Source of the DNA: Cyclobacterium salsum
GTDB lineage: Bacteria; Bacteroidota; Bacteroidia; Cytophagales; Cyclobacteriaceae
Assembly: GCF_010119245.1 (NCBI RefSeq)
Contig: NZ_WNKG01000008.1
Coordinates: forward strand, 186,001 to 250,000
Direction: 5' to 3'
DNA: 64,000 bases
Below the pieces are notes generated by a model. It did not search any database and was not told where the DNA came from. It saw nothing but the letters and a program-made list of their open reading frames with translations. Every line of letters begins with the position of its first letter. The first letter of the stretch is position 1. Both the position numbers and the translations under genes were made by a program. Of the stretch, positions 9,347 to 19,023 are shown piece by piece.

Positions 9347-10282
9347 ATGAGTCAAGGCATAAAAAATACCCGGTTCCAATTTCCCGGTCAGGTGGATTTT
9401 TACCGTGGAAAAGTAAGGGACGTCTATATTTTTGATAAAACCATCGCAGTGGTGGCGACTGATAGGATTTCTGCATTCGATGTGGTCCTGCCTGTCCCCA
9501 TCCCCTTCAAAGGGCAGGTATTAAACCAAATTGCCTATCACTTTCTGTCGGCCACGTCATCGGTCGTACCCAACTGGGTGGAAGTGGCACCGGATCCAAA
9601 CGTAACCTTGGGCAAGCGATGCCTTCCTTTTAAGGTGGAGATGGTAATACGGGGGTACCTGGCAGGACATGCCTGGAGAGAATACCGGGATGGGAAAAGA
9701 ACCCTATGCGGGGTAGCCCTGCCGGAGGGATTGAAAGAAAACGATCCCTTGCCCGAACCGATCATCACCCCGACCACCAAAGCTTCAGAGGGCCACGATG
9801 AAGACATTTCGAGAGAAGATATTTTGAAAAAAGGTATTGTCAGCGAAAAAGATTACCTGCAATTAGAAGATTATACCCGCACCTTGTTTCAGTTGGGAAG
9901 CGAGATGGCCCGTGAAAAGGGGTTGATTTTGGTGGATACTAAATATGAATTTGGAACCTACGAGGGTCAGATCTATTTGATTGACGAAATTCATACACCG
10001 GACTCGTCCCGATACTTTTATAGGGAGGGGTATAAAGAAAGGCAGGCGCGAGGCGAAGCACAAAAGCAACTTTCCAAAGAATTTGTCCGGCAATGGCTGA
10101 TCGAAAACGGCTTTCAAGGGAAGCCCGGTCAAGCCATCCCCGAAATGAGTCCTTCCATTGTGGATTCCATTTCAAATCGATACATCGAGTTATTCGAACA
10201 AATCACCGGCAAAACTTTTGTGCCCGCAGATAGTTCGGGTATGGAAGCACGAATCAAAAGTGCGATTCTGAAACATATTTGA
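9347..10282 (+). CDS. purC: Phosphoribosylaminoimidazole-succinocarboxamide (SAICAR) synthase
   Basis: 311 residues from the ATG at 9347. The family-typical motifs are [10 protein letters not shown] (about 17-26), [39 protein letters not shown] and LVDTKYEFG. It catalyses ATP-dependent ligation of aspartate to CAIR in purine biosynthesis, in the cytoplasm. The open frame extends upstream to 9239, but those residues are not family-like and a -7 promoter box lies inside them, so the internal start is preferred. Length is normal for the longer eukaryote-like/Bacteroidota PurC. Confidence 0.93.
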   Translation: MSQGIKNTRFQFPGQVDFYRGKVRDVYIFDKTIAVVATDRISAFDVVLPVPIPFKGQVLNQIAYHFLSATSSVVPNWVEVAPDPNVTLGKRCLPFKVEMVIRGYLAGHAWREYRDGKRTLCGVALPEGLKENDPLPEPIITPTTKASEGHDEDISREDILKKGIVSEKDYLQLEDYTRTLFQLGSEMAREKGLILVDTKYEFGTYEGQIYLIDEIHTPDSSRYFYREGYKERQARGEAQKQLSKEFVRQWLIENGFQGKPGQAIPEMSPSIVDSISNRYIELFEQITGKTFVPADSSGMEARIKSAILKHI

Positions 10283-10395
10283 ATGAAGGTACCGGATCGT
10301 TTTGGCACCAACATATTTTAAGCTAATTTTAAACTCGGAAATTTCCTTTAGGGAAAATTTCAACCTTACGTAATGTGAAGTAAATACACTCAAAA

Positions 10396-10776
10396 ATGAA
10401 ATACGCTGTAGATAAGAAAGAACAATTTGTACTTTTCACCTTAATGGAGGAAAAACTAGACTCCACCCTTTCTCCACAACTGAAATCGGAACTGCTAACG
10501 GTCCATGCCGAAGGATATAAAAACCTGATATTGGATATGGCTAGCGTGAAATACGCTGATTCCAGCGGGCTCAGTGCCCTGCTCGTAGGAAACCGGGCCT
10601 TTGGAGAAGAAGGGGGTATTTTTATCCTTTCATCCCTCCAGGAACATGTGCTAAAACTGATGAAAATATCCATGCTGGACAAAGTTTTTAAAGTCGTTGA
10701 GGACAACGAAGCGGCTGCTGAGGCCGTTTTTATCCACGAAATAGAGCAGGGGGCTGAAAAGGACGAAGAAGAGTAG
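10396..10776 (+). CDS. STAS-domain anti-sigma-factor-antagonist-like protein
   Basis: 126 residues forming one STAS domain. The phosphorylatable serine region reads YADSSGLSALLVGNRA (about 54-69), as in SpoIIAA/RsbV proteins. The C-terminal tail is acidic (EIEQGAEKDEEE). Such proteins are switched by serine phosphorylation from a partner kinase/anti-sigma factor, but none is encoded nearby. It sits 15 bp upstream of the ribonuclease Z gene and is probably co-transcribed with it. Confidence 0.75.
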   Translation: MKYAVDKKEQFVLFTLMEEKLDSTLSPQLKSELLTVHAEGYKNLILDMASVKYADSSGLSALLVGNRAFGEEGGIFILSSLQEHVLKLMKISMLDKVFKVVEDNEAAAEAVFIHEIEQGAEKDEEE

Positions 10777-10791
10777 AAGATAGGTATCCAT

Positions 10792-11706
10792 TTGGACTTT
10801 GCAATCACCATCCTGGGTTCCAACTCTGCTGCCCCGGCCCATGGCAGGAATCAAACCTCCCAGGTAGTTACCTGGGGTAAACACTCCTTTTTGCTCGATT
10901 GTGGCGAATCCACCCAGCACCAGCTCCGGAAATTTAAAGTCAAATATTTTAAAATCAATCACATATTCATTTCCCACCTACATGGAGACCATTACCTGGG
11001 ATTGATGGGCCTGCTAGGTACTTACCATCTGAACAACCGGAAAGAACCCCTGCACCTGTACGGGCCGAAAGGCCTGGATGAAATCATTACGGTACAACTG
11101 AAATATTCCGGTACCCTACTAAAGTTCCCCCTGGTTTTTCACCTTGTGGCAGTGGACCAAAAAACACGCCTGCTGGAGTTGGAAGACCTGGAAATATATG
11201 CCTTTCCATTAAAACACCGGATCCCTTGCACGGGATTTAGCTTCGAAGAAAAGACCGGCCGGGTAAAATTGCGGAAAGAACTGATCCGACAACAAAAACC
11301 AGGACTGGAGGCCATCCGCACCTTGTTAAAAGCAAAGGATGTTAGAGACATGACAGGCAAAACGCTGTATAAAGCAGCGGATTTCTGCCAGCTAAAAGCA
11401 CCACGAAAATATGCCTTTTGCTCCGATACGGTATTTGACCCCAGCCTTTCCCACTTTATTCAGGGAGTTGACCTACTGTATCACGAAGCTACCTTCATGG
11501 AGGCAGAAAAGGATCGGGCAAAGCAAACCCGACACAGCACGACCCGGGAAGCGGCAGAAATGGCAAACCTTTCCGCTGCCAAAAAACTATTGCTAGGTCA
11601 CTATTCCGTAAGATATAGTGACCTGCAGCCCCTACTTCTGGAAGCCCGGGAGGTGTTTCCCAATAGTTTTTTAAGTGAAGAAGGCAACATTTACCCCATT
11701 CCCTAA
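10792..11706 (+). CDS. rnz: Ribonuclease Z (tRNA 3'-endonuclease)
   Basis: 304 residues, a metallo-beta-lactamase-fold nuclease. The zinc motif HLHGDH is at about 62-67. Other landmarks are ILGSNSAAPA at the N-terminus, HRIPCTGFSF, AFCSDTVFDP, LYHEATF and a late histidine in LLLGHYSVRY. It cleaves tRNA precursors after the discriminator base, which fits a tRNA in this window that lacks encoded CCA. The start codon is TTG at 10792, 15 bp after the STAS gene; no ATG gives the conserved N-terminus. Confidence 0.92.
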   Translation: MDFAITILGSNSAAPAHGRNQTSQVVTWGKHSFLLDCGESTQHQLRKFKVKYFKINHIFISHLHGDHYLGLMGLLGTYHLNNRKEPLHLYGPKGLDEIITVQLKYSGTLLKFPLVFHLVAVDQKTRLLELEDLEIYAFPLKHRIPCTGFSFEEKTGRVKLRKELIRQQKPGLEAIRTLLKAKDVRDMTGKTLYKAADFCQLKAPRKYAFCSDTVFDPSLSHFIQGVDLLYHEATFMEAEKDRAKQTRHSTTREAAEMANLSAAKKLLLGHYSVRYSDLQPLLLEAREVFPNSFLSEEGNIYPIP

Positions 11707-11708
11707 CC

Positions 11709-12509
11709 ATGGATCATCAGGATAAGGTTAATCAGTCAAAAAAGACCAATCTGTTCATCATATTGGGTGGCATCTTTCTAACCAATGCCATCCTGGCTGA
11801 GATTATTGGCGTGAAAATTTTTTCAGGGGAACAAACCTTGGGGCTTAATCCTGCCGGATGGACTTTTTTTGACAGCTATGTCCTGGATTTCAACCTCACT
11901 GCCGGAGCCGTCATCTGGCCCGTCGTTTTCATCACCACGGATATTATCAATGAGTATTTTGGAAAAAAGGGTGTTCGCAAAATTAGCTTTATTACGGCAG
12001 GGCTGATTGTATACGTATTTATCGTCATCAGCCTGGTTACCCAACTTCCTCCCGCTGGCTTTTGGCTTGATGTAAATGCAACTGATGCATCGGGTGCTCC
12101 CTTCAACATTGACTATGCCTTCAATACCATTTTCCGGCAGGGACTGGGCATTATCATCGGCTCCCTGATCGCTTTTTTGCTGGGGCAGTTGCTGGACGTG
12201 TTTGTTTTCCAGAAACTAAGGAAAATCACCGGCTCCAAAATGATCTGGCTCCGGGCCACCGGATCCACGCTGGTTTCTCAGTTTATAGATTCCTTTGTAG
12301 TGCTGGGAATTGCCTTTTACATTTTTGGCAACTGGTCGCTGCAACAGATCATTGCCGTGGGCATCATCAATTACATTTATAAATTCTCTGTAGCCATCCT
12401 GCTCACCCCGCTGTTGTACCTGGGGCATGCACTGATCGACCGATACCTCGGAAAAACGCTAGCGGAAAAAATGGCCGCAGAAGCTTCCCGGGACACGTCT
12501 TTTATATAG
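11709..12509 (+). CDS. yhhQ: Queuosine precursor transporter (YhhQ/VUT family)
   Basis: 266 residues with about six membrane helices. YhhQ-type segments include LTNAILAEIIGVKIF, TAGAVIWPVVFITTDIINEYFG and STLVSQFIDSFVVLGIAFY. The family imports queuine/preQ bases across the inner membrane for tRNA wobble modification. It starts 2 bp after the rnz stop, so it is the third gene of the STAS-rnz operon and links two tRNA-maturation functions. The 3' end overlaps the convergent symporter gene by 8 bp. Confidence 0.88.
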   Translation: MDHQDKVNQSKKTNLFIILGGIFLTNAILAEIIGVKIFSGEQTLGLNPAGWTFFDSYVLDFNLTAGAVIWPVVFITTDIINEYFGKKGVRKISFITAGLIVYVFIVISLVTQLPPAGFWLDVNATDASGAPFNIDYAFNTIFRQGLGIIIGSLIAFLLGQLLDVFVFQKLRKITGSKMIWLRATGSTLVSQFIDSFVVLGIAFYIFGNWSLQQIIAVGIINYIYKFSVAILLTPLLYLGHALIDRYLGKTLAEKMAAEASRDTSFI

Positions 12510-13485
12510 CGGCTTTTTCCGCTCCCAGCCGCTCAGCCAACGCACTGCCGATAATAAGTTGTAGGGTATGGTAGAGCATGATGGGCAAAAGCACTACGCC
12601 AAATACTACCGGATCGGGAAACAACACCTTGCCCATGACCGCCGCCTGTACCAGGGATTTTTTAGACCCACAGAAAAGCACCGTGATCCGGTCCGGCCGG
12701 TTGAAGCCAAGCCACTTCCCTACTCCGTACATTACCCCCAGCATTACCAAAAACAACAGCAACATCCAGAACCCAAGCCCTAGCACATTCTGCCCGGCAA
12801 ACATGTTTTGTCCAAAGGATTGGGAGAATGCTGAAAAAACGATCAACAGAATGACCGTCTGGTCAAAATACTTTAATTGCCGACCACGTCGCTGAACCCA
12901 GGCACCCAGGTAGCGATGCAGTAAAAAACCGACTCCCACCGGAAGGAATATTTGCAGGACTAACTGGCCCACCGTATCCCATAGCGCAAAATCAGTCTCA
13001 GAGGCACTGAGAAAAAGATCCATCCAAAGTGGAGTAATAAAGATTCCTAGCAGGCTGGAAATACTGGCATTGAAGATCGCAGCGGGCAAATTCCCGCCAG
13101 CAATGGACACCATCACCACCGAAGAAGAAACCGTGGAAGGAAGCACTGCCAGGTAAAAGGTACCCAGCCAAAAAAGGCTATCCGCATCGCCAAAGAAAAC
13201 ATAACAGGTAAAAATGAGCGATGGAAAAACCAGAAACGTGGTGCTCTGAATCCAAAGGTGCAATCGCCAATTGGACAGTCCGACTTTCAATGTTGCCGGA
13301 CTGATTTTTACCCCATAAAAGAAAAAGATGATAGACACCCCGTAATAGGTAAGGTCATCCAGACTTACCCTTCCACTGCTTTGTCCCCATTCAGGAAACA
13401 AATAGGCCAGTAAAATGGTCAGCAGAAGTAGAAAAAAAAAGCCATTGATCCCGGCTTTGGCCAGGTGTTTTTTCAGGGATGCCAT
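12502..13485 (-). CDS. Bile acid:sodium symporter family protein (SBF-like, YfeH type)
   Basis: 327 residues from the ATG at 13485; a TTG at 13515 would add ten residues that lack family character. About ten membrane helices, beginning LKKHLAKAGINGFFFLL as in the SBF-like branch. It also has FFYGVKISPATLK, AVLPSTVSSSVVMVSIAGGN and LFCGSKKSLVQAAVMGKVLF. Family members are sodium-coupled transporters of organic anions, but substrates of the YfeH branch are not known. Convergent with the queuosine transporter, overlapping by 8 bp. Confidence 0.8.
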   Translation of the reverse strand: MASLKKHLAKAGINGFFFLLLLTILLAYLFPEWGQSSGRVSLDDLTYYGVSIIFFFYGVKISPATLKVGLSNWRLHLWIQSTTFLVFPSLIFTCYVFFGDADSLFWLGTFYLAVLPSTVSSSVVMVSIAGGNLPAAIFNASISSLLGIFITPLWMDLFLSASETDFALWDTVGQLVLQIFLPVGVGFLLHRYLGAWVQRRGRQLKYFDQTVILLIVFSAFSQSFGQNMFAGQNVLGLGFWMLLLFLVMLGVMYGVGKWLGFNRPDRITVLFCGSKKSLVQAAVMGKVLFPDPVVFGVVLLPIMLYHTLQLIIGSALAERLGAEKAAI

Positions 13486-13659
13486 AAGGAACCGCTTGGT
13501 CAGAAAGTAGGGCAAATTAAGGAAAAAACAGGCAATTTCCCTCCTTATAAGTAATTATTGAATATTTGCCTATGGTACAATTTCTAAAAAGGGATTGCTC
13601 CGGAATGTCGAAAACAGTAAACGTCCCCTCGCTCTGAAGGCATGCGTGACAAACCCTGC

Positions 13660-14091
13660 TTACGATTCCTCCACATGTTTTTTAAAGTTGTTTAAAATGG
13701 CCTGCCAGCCATCCCGTTGCATACCTGTGGAATTATTCGGTTCGGAATCAAAGGAAAGGGATACCCTGGTTCGATCACCCGCTTCCTCAAAAGATACCCG
13801 AACTTGACGACCATCCGTCAGAGCATAACTCAGGAATTCTTCAGGCTGTACCTCCTCGTAAATCGCCTCGTAATCAAAGCCAAAACTTCCGTCTCTAGCC
13901 TCCATTCGGGCAAAAAACTGTCCTCCAACGCACACTTCATTCCGGGCCCGGGGGCAATGCCAATCAGGAGAGGCAAAATTCCACCGAATGATATGCCGGG
14001 GCTCGGTATAGTATTGCCAGACTTTTTTTCTTTCGGCGGAAATTTCTGCCACCACGGTGATCTTTTCGGATTTCTTCGTTTCTTGATACAT
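13660..14091 (-). CDS. SRPBCC/AHSA1-type domain protein
   Basis: 143 residues forming one START/Bet v1-like (AHSA1) domain: ISAERKKVWQYYTEPRHIIRWNFASPDWHC near the start and the C-terminal helix MQRDGWQAILNNFKKHVE. Such proteins bind hydrophobic ligands in a central cavity, and many sit beside ArsR regulators, though none is seen here. The upstream region holds a -7 box and an 8+8 bp palindrome, so expression may be controlled by a dimeric repressor encoded elsewhere. Ligand unknown. Confidence 0.75.
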   Translation of the reverse strand: MYQETKKSEKITVVAEISAERKKVWQYYTEPRHIIRWNFASPDWHCPRARNEVCVGGQFFARMEARDGSFGFDYEAIYEEVQPEEFLSYALTDGRQVRVSFEEAGDRTRVSLSFDSEPNNSTGMQRDGWQAILNNFKKHVEES

Positions 14092-14166
14092 TTAAATCTA
14101 TGGATTATTAGTTCTTTGATTTGGTCAACCAATAGAAACCTCCTGGTCTTTATAAGCATTAACGAA

Positions 14167-14201
14167 CAAATCTACCCTTCCGTATATTTCTATAAATATA
14201 C
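14167..14201 (-). promoter_or_regulatory. Candidate promoter and palindromic operator upstream of the SRPBCC gene
   Basis: On the minus strand TAGATTTG (14,167-14,174) matches the -7 consensus TAnnTTTG. Just upstream lies the perfect palindrome GTATATTT-4 bp-AAATATAC (14,182-14,201), placed between the expected -7 and -33 regions where a repressor would block polymerase. A canonical TTG -33 element is not obvious. The binding protein is unknown. Confidence 0.35.
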
Positions 14202-14309
14202 AGTATATACACCAATATAATCTTTTTATAATTTTGATGGGGCCGTTGTCGGTTTTTTAGGCTAGTGATTTGGAAAACTGTTATTACCTGGCTCAGATCA
14301 GCCAAAAAG

Positions 14310-15065
14310 CTACCTACCCTCGCCTGTAAGTCGTCGAAGATGATCGCACAGCACCGCCGTAGCCACTGCGACATTAAGAGATTCAGCACCTCCAAAGGCA
14401 GGAATGGTAAGCTTTTGGCTTACCAGCGGTTCCAACTCCGGGTTGATCCCATGGGATTCGTTGCCCATGAGCAGGATACCCGTGGCAGGCCCCTGGTGTG
14501 CATGAATGGACTGTCCTTTCAGGAATGCCCCGAATACCGGCACTCGCGCTTTCCGTAGCTTTTCTAACAAGGGCACGTACTCGAAATCCAACCGGGTAAA
14601 GGAACCCATGCTGGCATGCAGTACCTTGGGATTGTACAGATCGGCGGTTTCCGGCGACAGTAGCATTTTTTTAATTCCGTACCAATCCGCAATGCGAATG
14701 ATGGTCCCCAGATTGCCAGGATCCCGGATATCGTCCAGGGCAATTATCAGTTCGTCGGAAGCTACCTGAACGGGTAGATTGGGTTTCGCCTGAGCTATCA
14801 CCAATGCCTGGTCATTGCTAGAGAAGGTACCTACCGCTTTTAACGCTGCCGGATTCACCCGCACTTTTTCCCCATCAAAGGCCAAAAGCATCTCGGGCTG
14901 TTCACCAGCAAATTTTTCGGTATACAACAAGTGCGTGCAAGTATAATCCGAACGTAACAATTCCGTTACATTTTTGGACCCTTCCACAAAAAAGGCCTGT
15001 TCTTGTTTACGGAATTTTTTCTGGTGCAAGGATTTAATAAACTTAACTGTATTTTTGCTTAGCAT
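14310..15065 (-). CDS. TrmH/SpoU-family RNA 2'-O-ribose methyltransferase
   Basis: 251 residues. The N-terminal substrate-binding domain (about 1-95; KFRKQEQAFFVEGSKNV) is typical of SpoU_sub_bind proteins. The SPOUT domain holds the three motifs: LDDIRDPGNLGTIIRIADW (motif 1), TGILLMGNESHGI (motif 2) and IPAFGGAESLNVAVATAVL (motif 3). It should methylate a ribose 2'-OH of rRNA or tRNA using SAM. The target site cannot be assigned; RlmB-like is the nearest description. Divergent from the BamA-like gene, only 17 bp apart. Confidence 0.88.
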   Translation of the reverse strand: MLSKNTVKFIKSLHQKKFRKQEQAFFVEGSKNVTELLRSDYTCTHLLYTEKFAGEQPEMLLAFDGEKVRVNPAALKAVGTFSSNDQALVIAQAKPNLPVQVASDELIIALDDIRDPGNLGTIIRIADWYGIKKMLLSPETADLYNPKVLHASMGSFTRLDFEYVPLLEKLRKARVPVFGAFLKGQSIHAHQGPATGILLMGNESHGINPELEPLVSQKLTIPAFGGAESLNVAVATAVLCDHLRRLTGEGR

Positions 15066-15082
15066 TTGTCGAGACTGTCGTA

Positions 15083-17500
15083 GTGAAGAATACCAAATAT
15101 ATAAACTTTCTTTTTTTGATCCTTTCGCTCTGGAGCTGTAGCCTTACCCGGGAGCTGCCGTCGAACGAACTTTTGCTCTTTGAGGTGGACACAGAAGGGA
15201 TACGGGAAAGCGATGCGGAAGCACTGAGAAGCCTGATCCGGCAAAAACCCAATACCCGCATTCCCTTGATCAACCTTTCACCCGGGGTGCTGGTCCACTC
15301 CCTGGGAAAGCGCTTCTACGACAGTGCCCGCCTCGCTAAAAATATCAGCGAAAGCAAACAGGAAGCCACGGAACTTTCCGAAACGATCAGCCGGGGAAAC
15401 GCTTCCCGAAAAATAGAAAAGCGCTACCGAAAACTAAACACCCGGGTAAATTCCCTGGAACGAAAACTGGAATACGGCAACTGGTTTATGCGTACGGGAA
15501 ATCCACGGGTGATCCTGGATAGCAGCGAAACGGCCATTTCCAGGCAACAGATGCTCCTTTACCTCCAAAATAACGGATTTTTTGATGCTGCTGTCACTAC
15601 CCAAACGGATACCACCGGAAAAAAAGCAAGCCTGACCTACCGGATCGAGGAGAATTCCCCCTACCGGATCGACAGTGCCTTTACCCAATCAGATGATCCG
15701 GACATTTACCAGATCTTAGACAAAAACAAAAAATACAGCCAGCTGGAAGCAGGGGAGCGTTACCGGCAATCGGAACTGACCAGTGAACGGCAACGGGTAG
15801 AGGACTTGCTAAAGGATAGCGGCTATTATACCTTTTCCAAGTCCTTTATTGAATACAACGTGTATAAGGATAGTGTGGAGAAAAATGTAGTCATTGAGCA
15901 AGTAATCCGAAAACCGGAGCAGGGCGAAAAACACCGCATCTACACCATCGATTCCATCGTTTTTACCATTGCCAGCCCTAACGAACTCATTCCGGATGAA
16001 AACATTTCCACGGAATGGAACGGCATCCGGTACATCATGTACCAGGACCGCTATGCTGAAAAAATTATTGGGTCGCGAATTTTTCAAAAAGAAGGTGACG
16101 TGTACAGCAAAAATGCTGTCATCGAAACCCAACGGCAATTGGCCAATCTGGACGTATTTCGTTTGGTAAACATTTCATTTGACACGCTTGGAAATAGCAT
16201 CAGGACAAACATTTTTACCCGGCCCAATCAGAAATTCCAAATAACAAATCAATTGGGTGCCAGTGTGACAGAACAGCTTCCCGGTCCCTTTTTTAGTCAT
16301 TCCCTGCGAAACCGAAACCTGTTTCGGGGATTGGAGATCTTTGAGTTTAATTTCCGGGCAGGGCTGGAAGGCGTGGCCTCTGCCACCACCGAAGGGGGCG
16401 TGTACCGAAGCCGGGAACTATCCACATCCGCCTCCATTATATTTCCTCAGTTTCTGGTGCCCTTCAATTTTGGCACCCTGGAAAAATTCGGTCGATACAA
16501 TCCCCGTACCCGGACCCTTCTGGGCTACAGCTATGTAAATCGACCGGAATACGTACGGGATGCGCTTAACACCATCCTGGCTTATACCTGGGCTACCCGA
16601 AACCTGCGGCACCAGTTTTCAGTAAACCTGTTGGATGCCAACCTTATCCGCTCTTCGCTGGATTCCCTGTTTCAATCCCGGTTGGAAGAGCTGCAGGAAC
16701 AGGGAAACAACCTGATCAACTCCTTTTTGCCCTCTTACGTAAGCAGTATTTCGGGCCAGGTAATCATTAACTTTAACCAGTACGGCTTATTTCAACGAAA
16801 CCAGGCATCGCTTTGGCGCTTGTTTGTGGAAAGCGGCGGCACCACGTTCAATTTCCTGAACCCCGAGAGCCTGGCTGATCGCAGCCTCAATTACTTTCAA
16901 TTCCTCAAATTCCAATCGGATTTCAGGCGGTACATACCGATGAGCACGAATAGCACTTTTGCCTACCGTCTTAATCTGGGGCTGGCCAAACCCTACGGTA
17001 TCAGTGGAGGGGTTTTACCCTACGAAAAATACTTTTTTGCCGGTGGCAGCACCAGCATCCGGGCCTGGCAACCCCGAAGACTGGGACCGGGGAGTTTTAC
17101 ACCTCAAACCCGGGAAGATGGTACCTTTGATTACCGCTTTGAGCAGCCGGGAGAAATTCTCTTTGAGGCGATGTTTGAATTCAGGCGAAAACTTTTCGGG
17201 TATTTTGACGGTGCCTTTTTTATTGACGCTGGCAATACCTGGACGTTTGAGGTGGATCCTTCCCGAGAGGGAACTGATTTTAAAGTGAATCGTTTTTATA
17301 AAGAATTGGCCGTGGGGACCGGCCTGGGTCTGCGTATGGATTTTGATTTTCTGGTACTTCGACTGGATATGGGAATAAAAGCGTACGATCCGGCAAGACC
17401 GGAGGGTGAACGGTTTATTCTGGATAACGTTTCCTTCAAGCAGCCGCTGGGAGAGCGGGGCCAGTCCGTATTTAATATCGGTATTGGCTATCCTTTTTAA
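15083..17500 (+). CDS. BamA/TamA-family outer-membrane protein with lipoprotein signal
   Basis: 805 residues starting at GTG 15083 with a lipoprotein signal (lipobox SLWSC, Cys about 19). POTRA-like domains occupy roughly 100-400, and a 16-strand-type Omp85 barrel (bacterial surface antigen) occupies the C-terminal part. The barrel includes FFAGGSTSIRAWQPRRLGPG, close to the conserved (V/I)RG(F/Y) loop 6 motif (here IRAW), and ends in GIGYPF. It probably inserts or secretes outer-membrane proteins. A lipid-anchored N-terminus is a known trait of Bacteroidota TamA-like proteins. The next gene (hemF) follows after 21 bp. Confidence 0.82.
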   Translation: MKNTKYINFLFLILSLWSCSLTRELPSNELLLFEVDTEGIRESDAEALRSLIRQKPNTRIPLINLSPGVLVHSLGKRFYDSARLAKNISESKQEATELSETISRGNASRKIEKRYRKLNTRVNSLERKLEYGNWFMRTGNPRVILDSSETAISRQQMLLYLQNNGFFDAAVTTQTDTTGKKASLTYRIEENSPYRIDSAFTQSDDPDIYQILDKNKKYSQLEAGERYRQSELTSERQRVEDLLKDSGYYTFSKSFIEYNVYKDSVEKNVVIEQVIRKPEQGEKHRIYTIDSIVFTIASPNELIPDENISTEWNGIRYIMYQDRYAEKIIGSRIFQKEGDVYSKNAVIETQRQLANLDVFRLVNISFDTLGNSIRTNIFTRPNQKFQITNQLGASVTEQLPGPFFSHSLRNRNLFRGLEIFEFNFRAGLEGVASATTEGGVYRSRELSTSASIIFPQFLVPFNFGTLEKFGRYNPRTRTLLGYSYVNRPEYVRDALNTILAYTWATRNLRHQFSVNLLDANLIRSSLDSLFQSRLEELQEQGNNLINSFLPSYVSSISGQVIINFNQYGLFQRNQASLWRLFVESGGTTFNFLNPESLADRSLNYFQFLKFQSDFRRYIPMSTNSTFAYRLNLGLAKPYGISGGVLPYEKYFFAGGSTSIRAWQPRRLGPGSFTPQTREDGTFDYRFEQPGEILFEAMFEFRRKLFGYFDGAFFIDAGNTWTFEVDPSREGTDFKVNRFYKELAVGTGLGLRMDFDFLVLRLDMGIKAYDPARPEGERFILDNVSFKQPLGERGQSVFNIGIGYPF

Positions 17501-17521
17501 CGAGATAAACGCGGAAAAAAC

Positions 17522-18433
17522 ATGGAAAACGTGAGCAAAGAACATATTGCGGAAAAATTCAGGGTAATACAGGCCCATATCTGCAGCGAACTGGAAGCTG
17601 AAGATGGAAAGGGCCGCTTTGAAAGTGATCATTGGGAGCGAAAGCAAGGAGGTGGGGGAACAACCCGAGTCCTGAATAAGGGCCGCATCATTGCAAAAGG
17701 AGGGGTCGCTTTTTCGGCGGTTCATGGACCCACCCCTGATAAAATCCTACGGAAACTAAAACTGGAGCAGGCAGACTTTTTTGCTACCGGAGTTTCCATT
17801 GTCATCCATCCGATCAGCCCCATGGTTCCAATCATCCATATGAATATCCGGTACTTTGAAATGAGTAACGGTACCTACTGGTTTGGAGGAGGGATCGACC
17901 TGACCCCTCATTACCTGGATATTCCAGATGCCCATTATTTTCATCAGGAATTGAAAAACCTCTGTGACTCCTATCATCCTGAGTTCTATCCCCGTTTTAA
18001 AAAATGGGCCGATGACTATTTTTACCTACCCCACCGGGAGGAGACCCGCGGAATCGGTGGTATTTTCTTTGACCGGTTGGTTGCCGATGAAGAGCTTTCT
18101 TTTTCCCAATTGCTTTCATTTGTAGAAGGGGTGGGTTACCTTTTCCCAAAGCTATACCGGCATTTTATGGCCAAAAATGCCAAGCTACCCTATGGTGAGC
18201 CGGAACTGCAATGGCAAGCCTTACGAAGAGGCCGGTACGTGGAGTTTAACCTGGTATGGGATGCCGGTACCAAATTCGGACTGGATACCAATGGTCGAAC
18301 GGAAAGCATCTTGATGAGCATGCCTCCGGTTGCCCATTGGGAATACAATCATACGCCCGCACCGGGATCCCGCGAAGCCCTTACCCTGGAGGGGTTGAAA
18401 AAAAATCGAAACTGGCTAAAAACGGACTCATGA
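17522..18433 (+). CDS. hemF: Oxygen-dependent coproporphyrinogen III oxidase
   Basis: 303 residues with the complete HemF profile: GGGGTTRVL (about 42-50), GVAFSAVHG, VSIVIHPISPMVPIIHMNIRYF, FGGGIDLTPHY, GIGGIFFDRL, RRGRYVEFNLVWDAGTKFGL and SILMSMPP. It oxidatively decarboxylates coproporphyrinogen III to protoporphyrinogen IX in aerobic haem synthesis, in the cytoplasm. This indicates an organism that makes haem aerobically. The stop overlaps the ATG of the PAP2 gene (ATGA). Confidence 0.96.
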   Translation: MENVSKEHIAEKFRVIQAHICSELEAEDGKGRFESDHWERKQGGGGTTRVLNKGRIIAKGGVAFSAVHGPTPDKILRKLKLEQADFFATGVSIVIHPISPMVPIIHMNIRYFEMSNGTYWFGGGIDLTPHYLDIPDAHYFHQELKNLCDSYHPEFYPRFKKWADDYFYLPHREETRGIGGIFFDRLVADEELSFSQLLSFVEGVGYLFPKLYRHFMAKNAKLPYGEPELQWQALRRGRYVEFNLVWDAGTKFGLDTNGRTESILMSMPPVAHWEYNHTPAPGSREALTLEGLKKNRNWLKTDS

Positions 18434-19023
18434 TCGAGCAGATAAAGCAGTGGGACGAAGCGTTATTCCTTTTTCTAAACCAGCAGCATGCCTCCTGGTT
18501 GGATCCCGTCATGCTAGCACTTACCGGAAGATACATCTGGATACCTTTATACCTGTATCTGTTGTACTTGATCATCCGGCACTACCCCGGCGAACGAGTC
18601 TGGTACATCTTGGGCCTGATTCTGACCATTGTCCTGGCAGATCAACTTACATCAAGTTTTATGAAACCCTTTTTTGAAAGGCTACGGCCCTGTCACGATG
18701 CCCGTTGGGATGAGCTGATCCGGAATTATGCGGGCTGTGGGGGAAGGTATGGTTTTGCTTCCTCCCATGCGGCCAACACTTTTGCACTGGCGGCTTTTAT
18801 GCAGAAAGTCGGAAAAAAGCGACTCCGAAGAATGGGCTGGCTATTCGCCTGGGCCGGTTTGGTGTCCTATACCCGGATTTACCTGGGTGTACATTATCCT
18901 ATGGATGTGCTGGTCGGTGCAGTACTAGGTATAATACTGGCCTGGCTGGTATGGTGGATAACAGGAATGGGAAACCGGTTGTGGCAAGCCCGATTTGGTA
19001 CGGCGGGTATCAATACCCCTTGA
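18430..19023 (+). CDS. PAP2-family membrane phosphatase
   Basis: 197 residues from the ATG at 18430, which overlaps the hemF stop. An upstream in-frame start at 18256 would lie inside hemF and is rejected. Five or so membrane helices. The acid-phosphatase motifs are KPFFERLRP (C1, about 74-82), SSHAANTF (C2, with the catalytic His) and YTRIYLGVHYPMDV (C3). Likely a lipid phosphatase such as for undecaprenyl pyrophosphate or phosphatidylglycerophosphate, acting on the periplasmic face. The substrate is inferred from the family only. Confidence 0.85.
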   Translation: MIEQIKQWDEALFLFLNQQHASWLDPVMLALTGRYIWIPLYLYLLYLIIRHYPGERVWYILGLILTIVLADQLTSSFMKPFFERLRPCHDARWDELIRNYAGCGGRYGFASSHAANTFALAAFMQKVGKKRLRRMGWLFAWAGLVSYTRIYLGVHYPMDVLVGAVLGIILAWLVWWITGMGNRLWQARFGTAGINTP

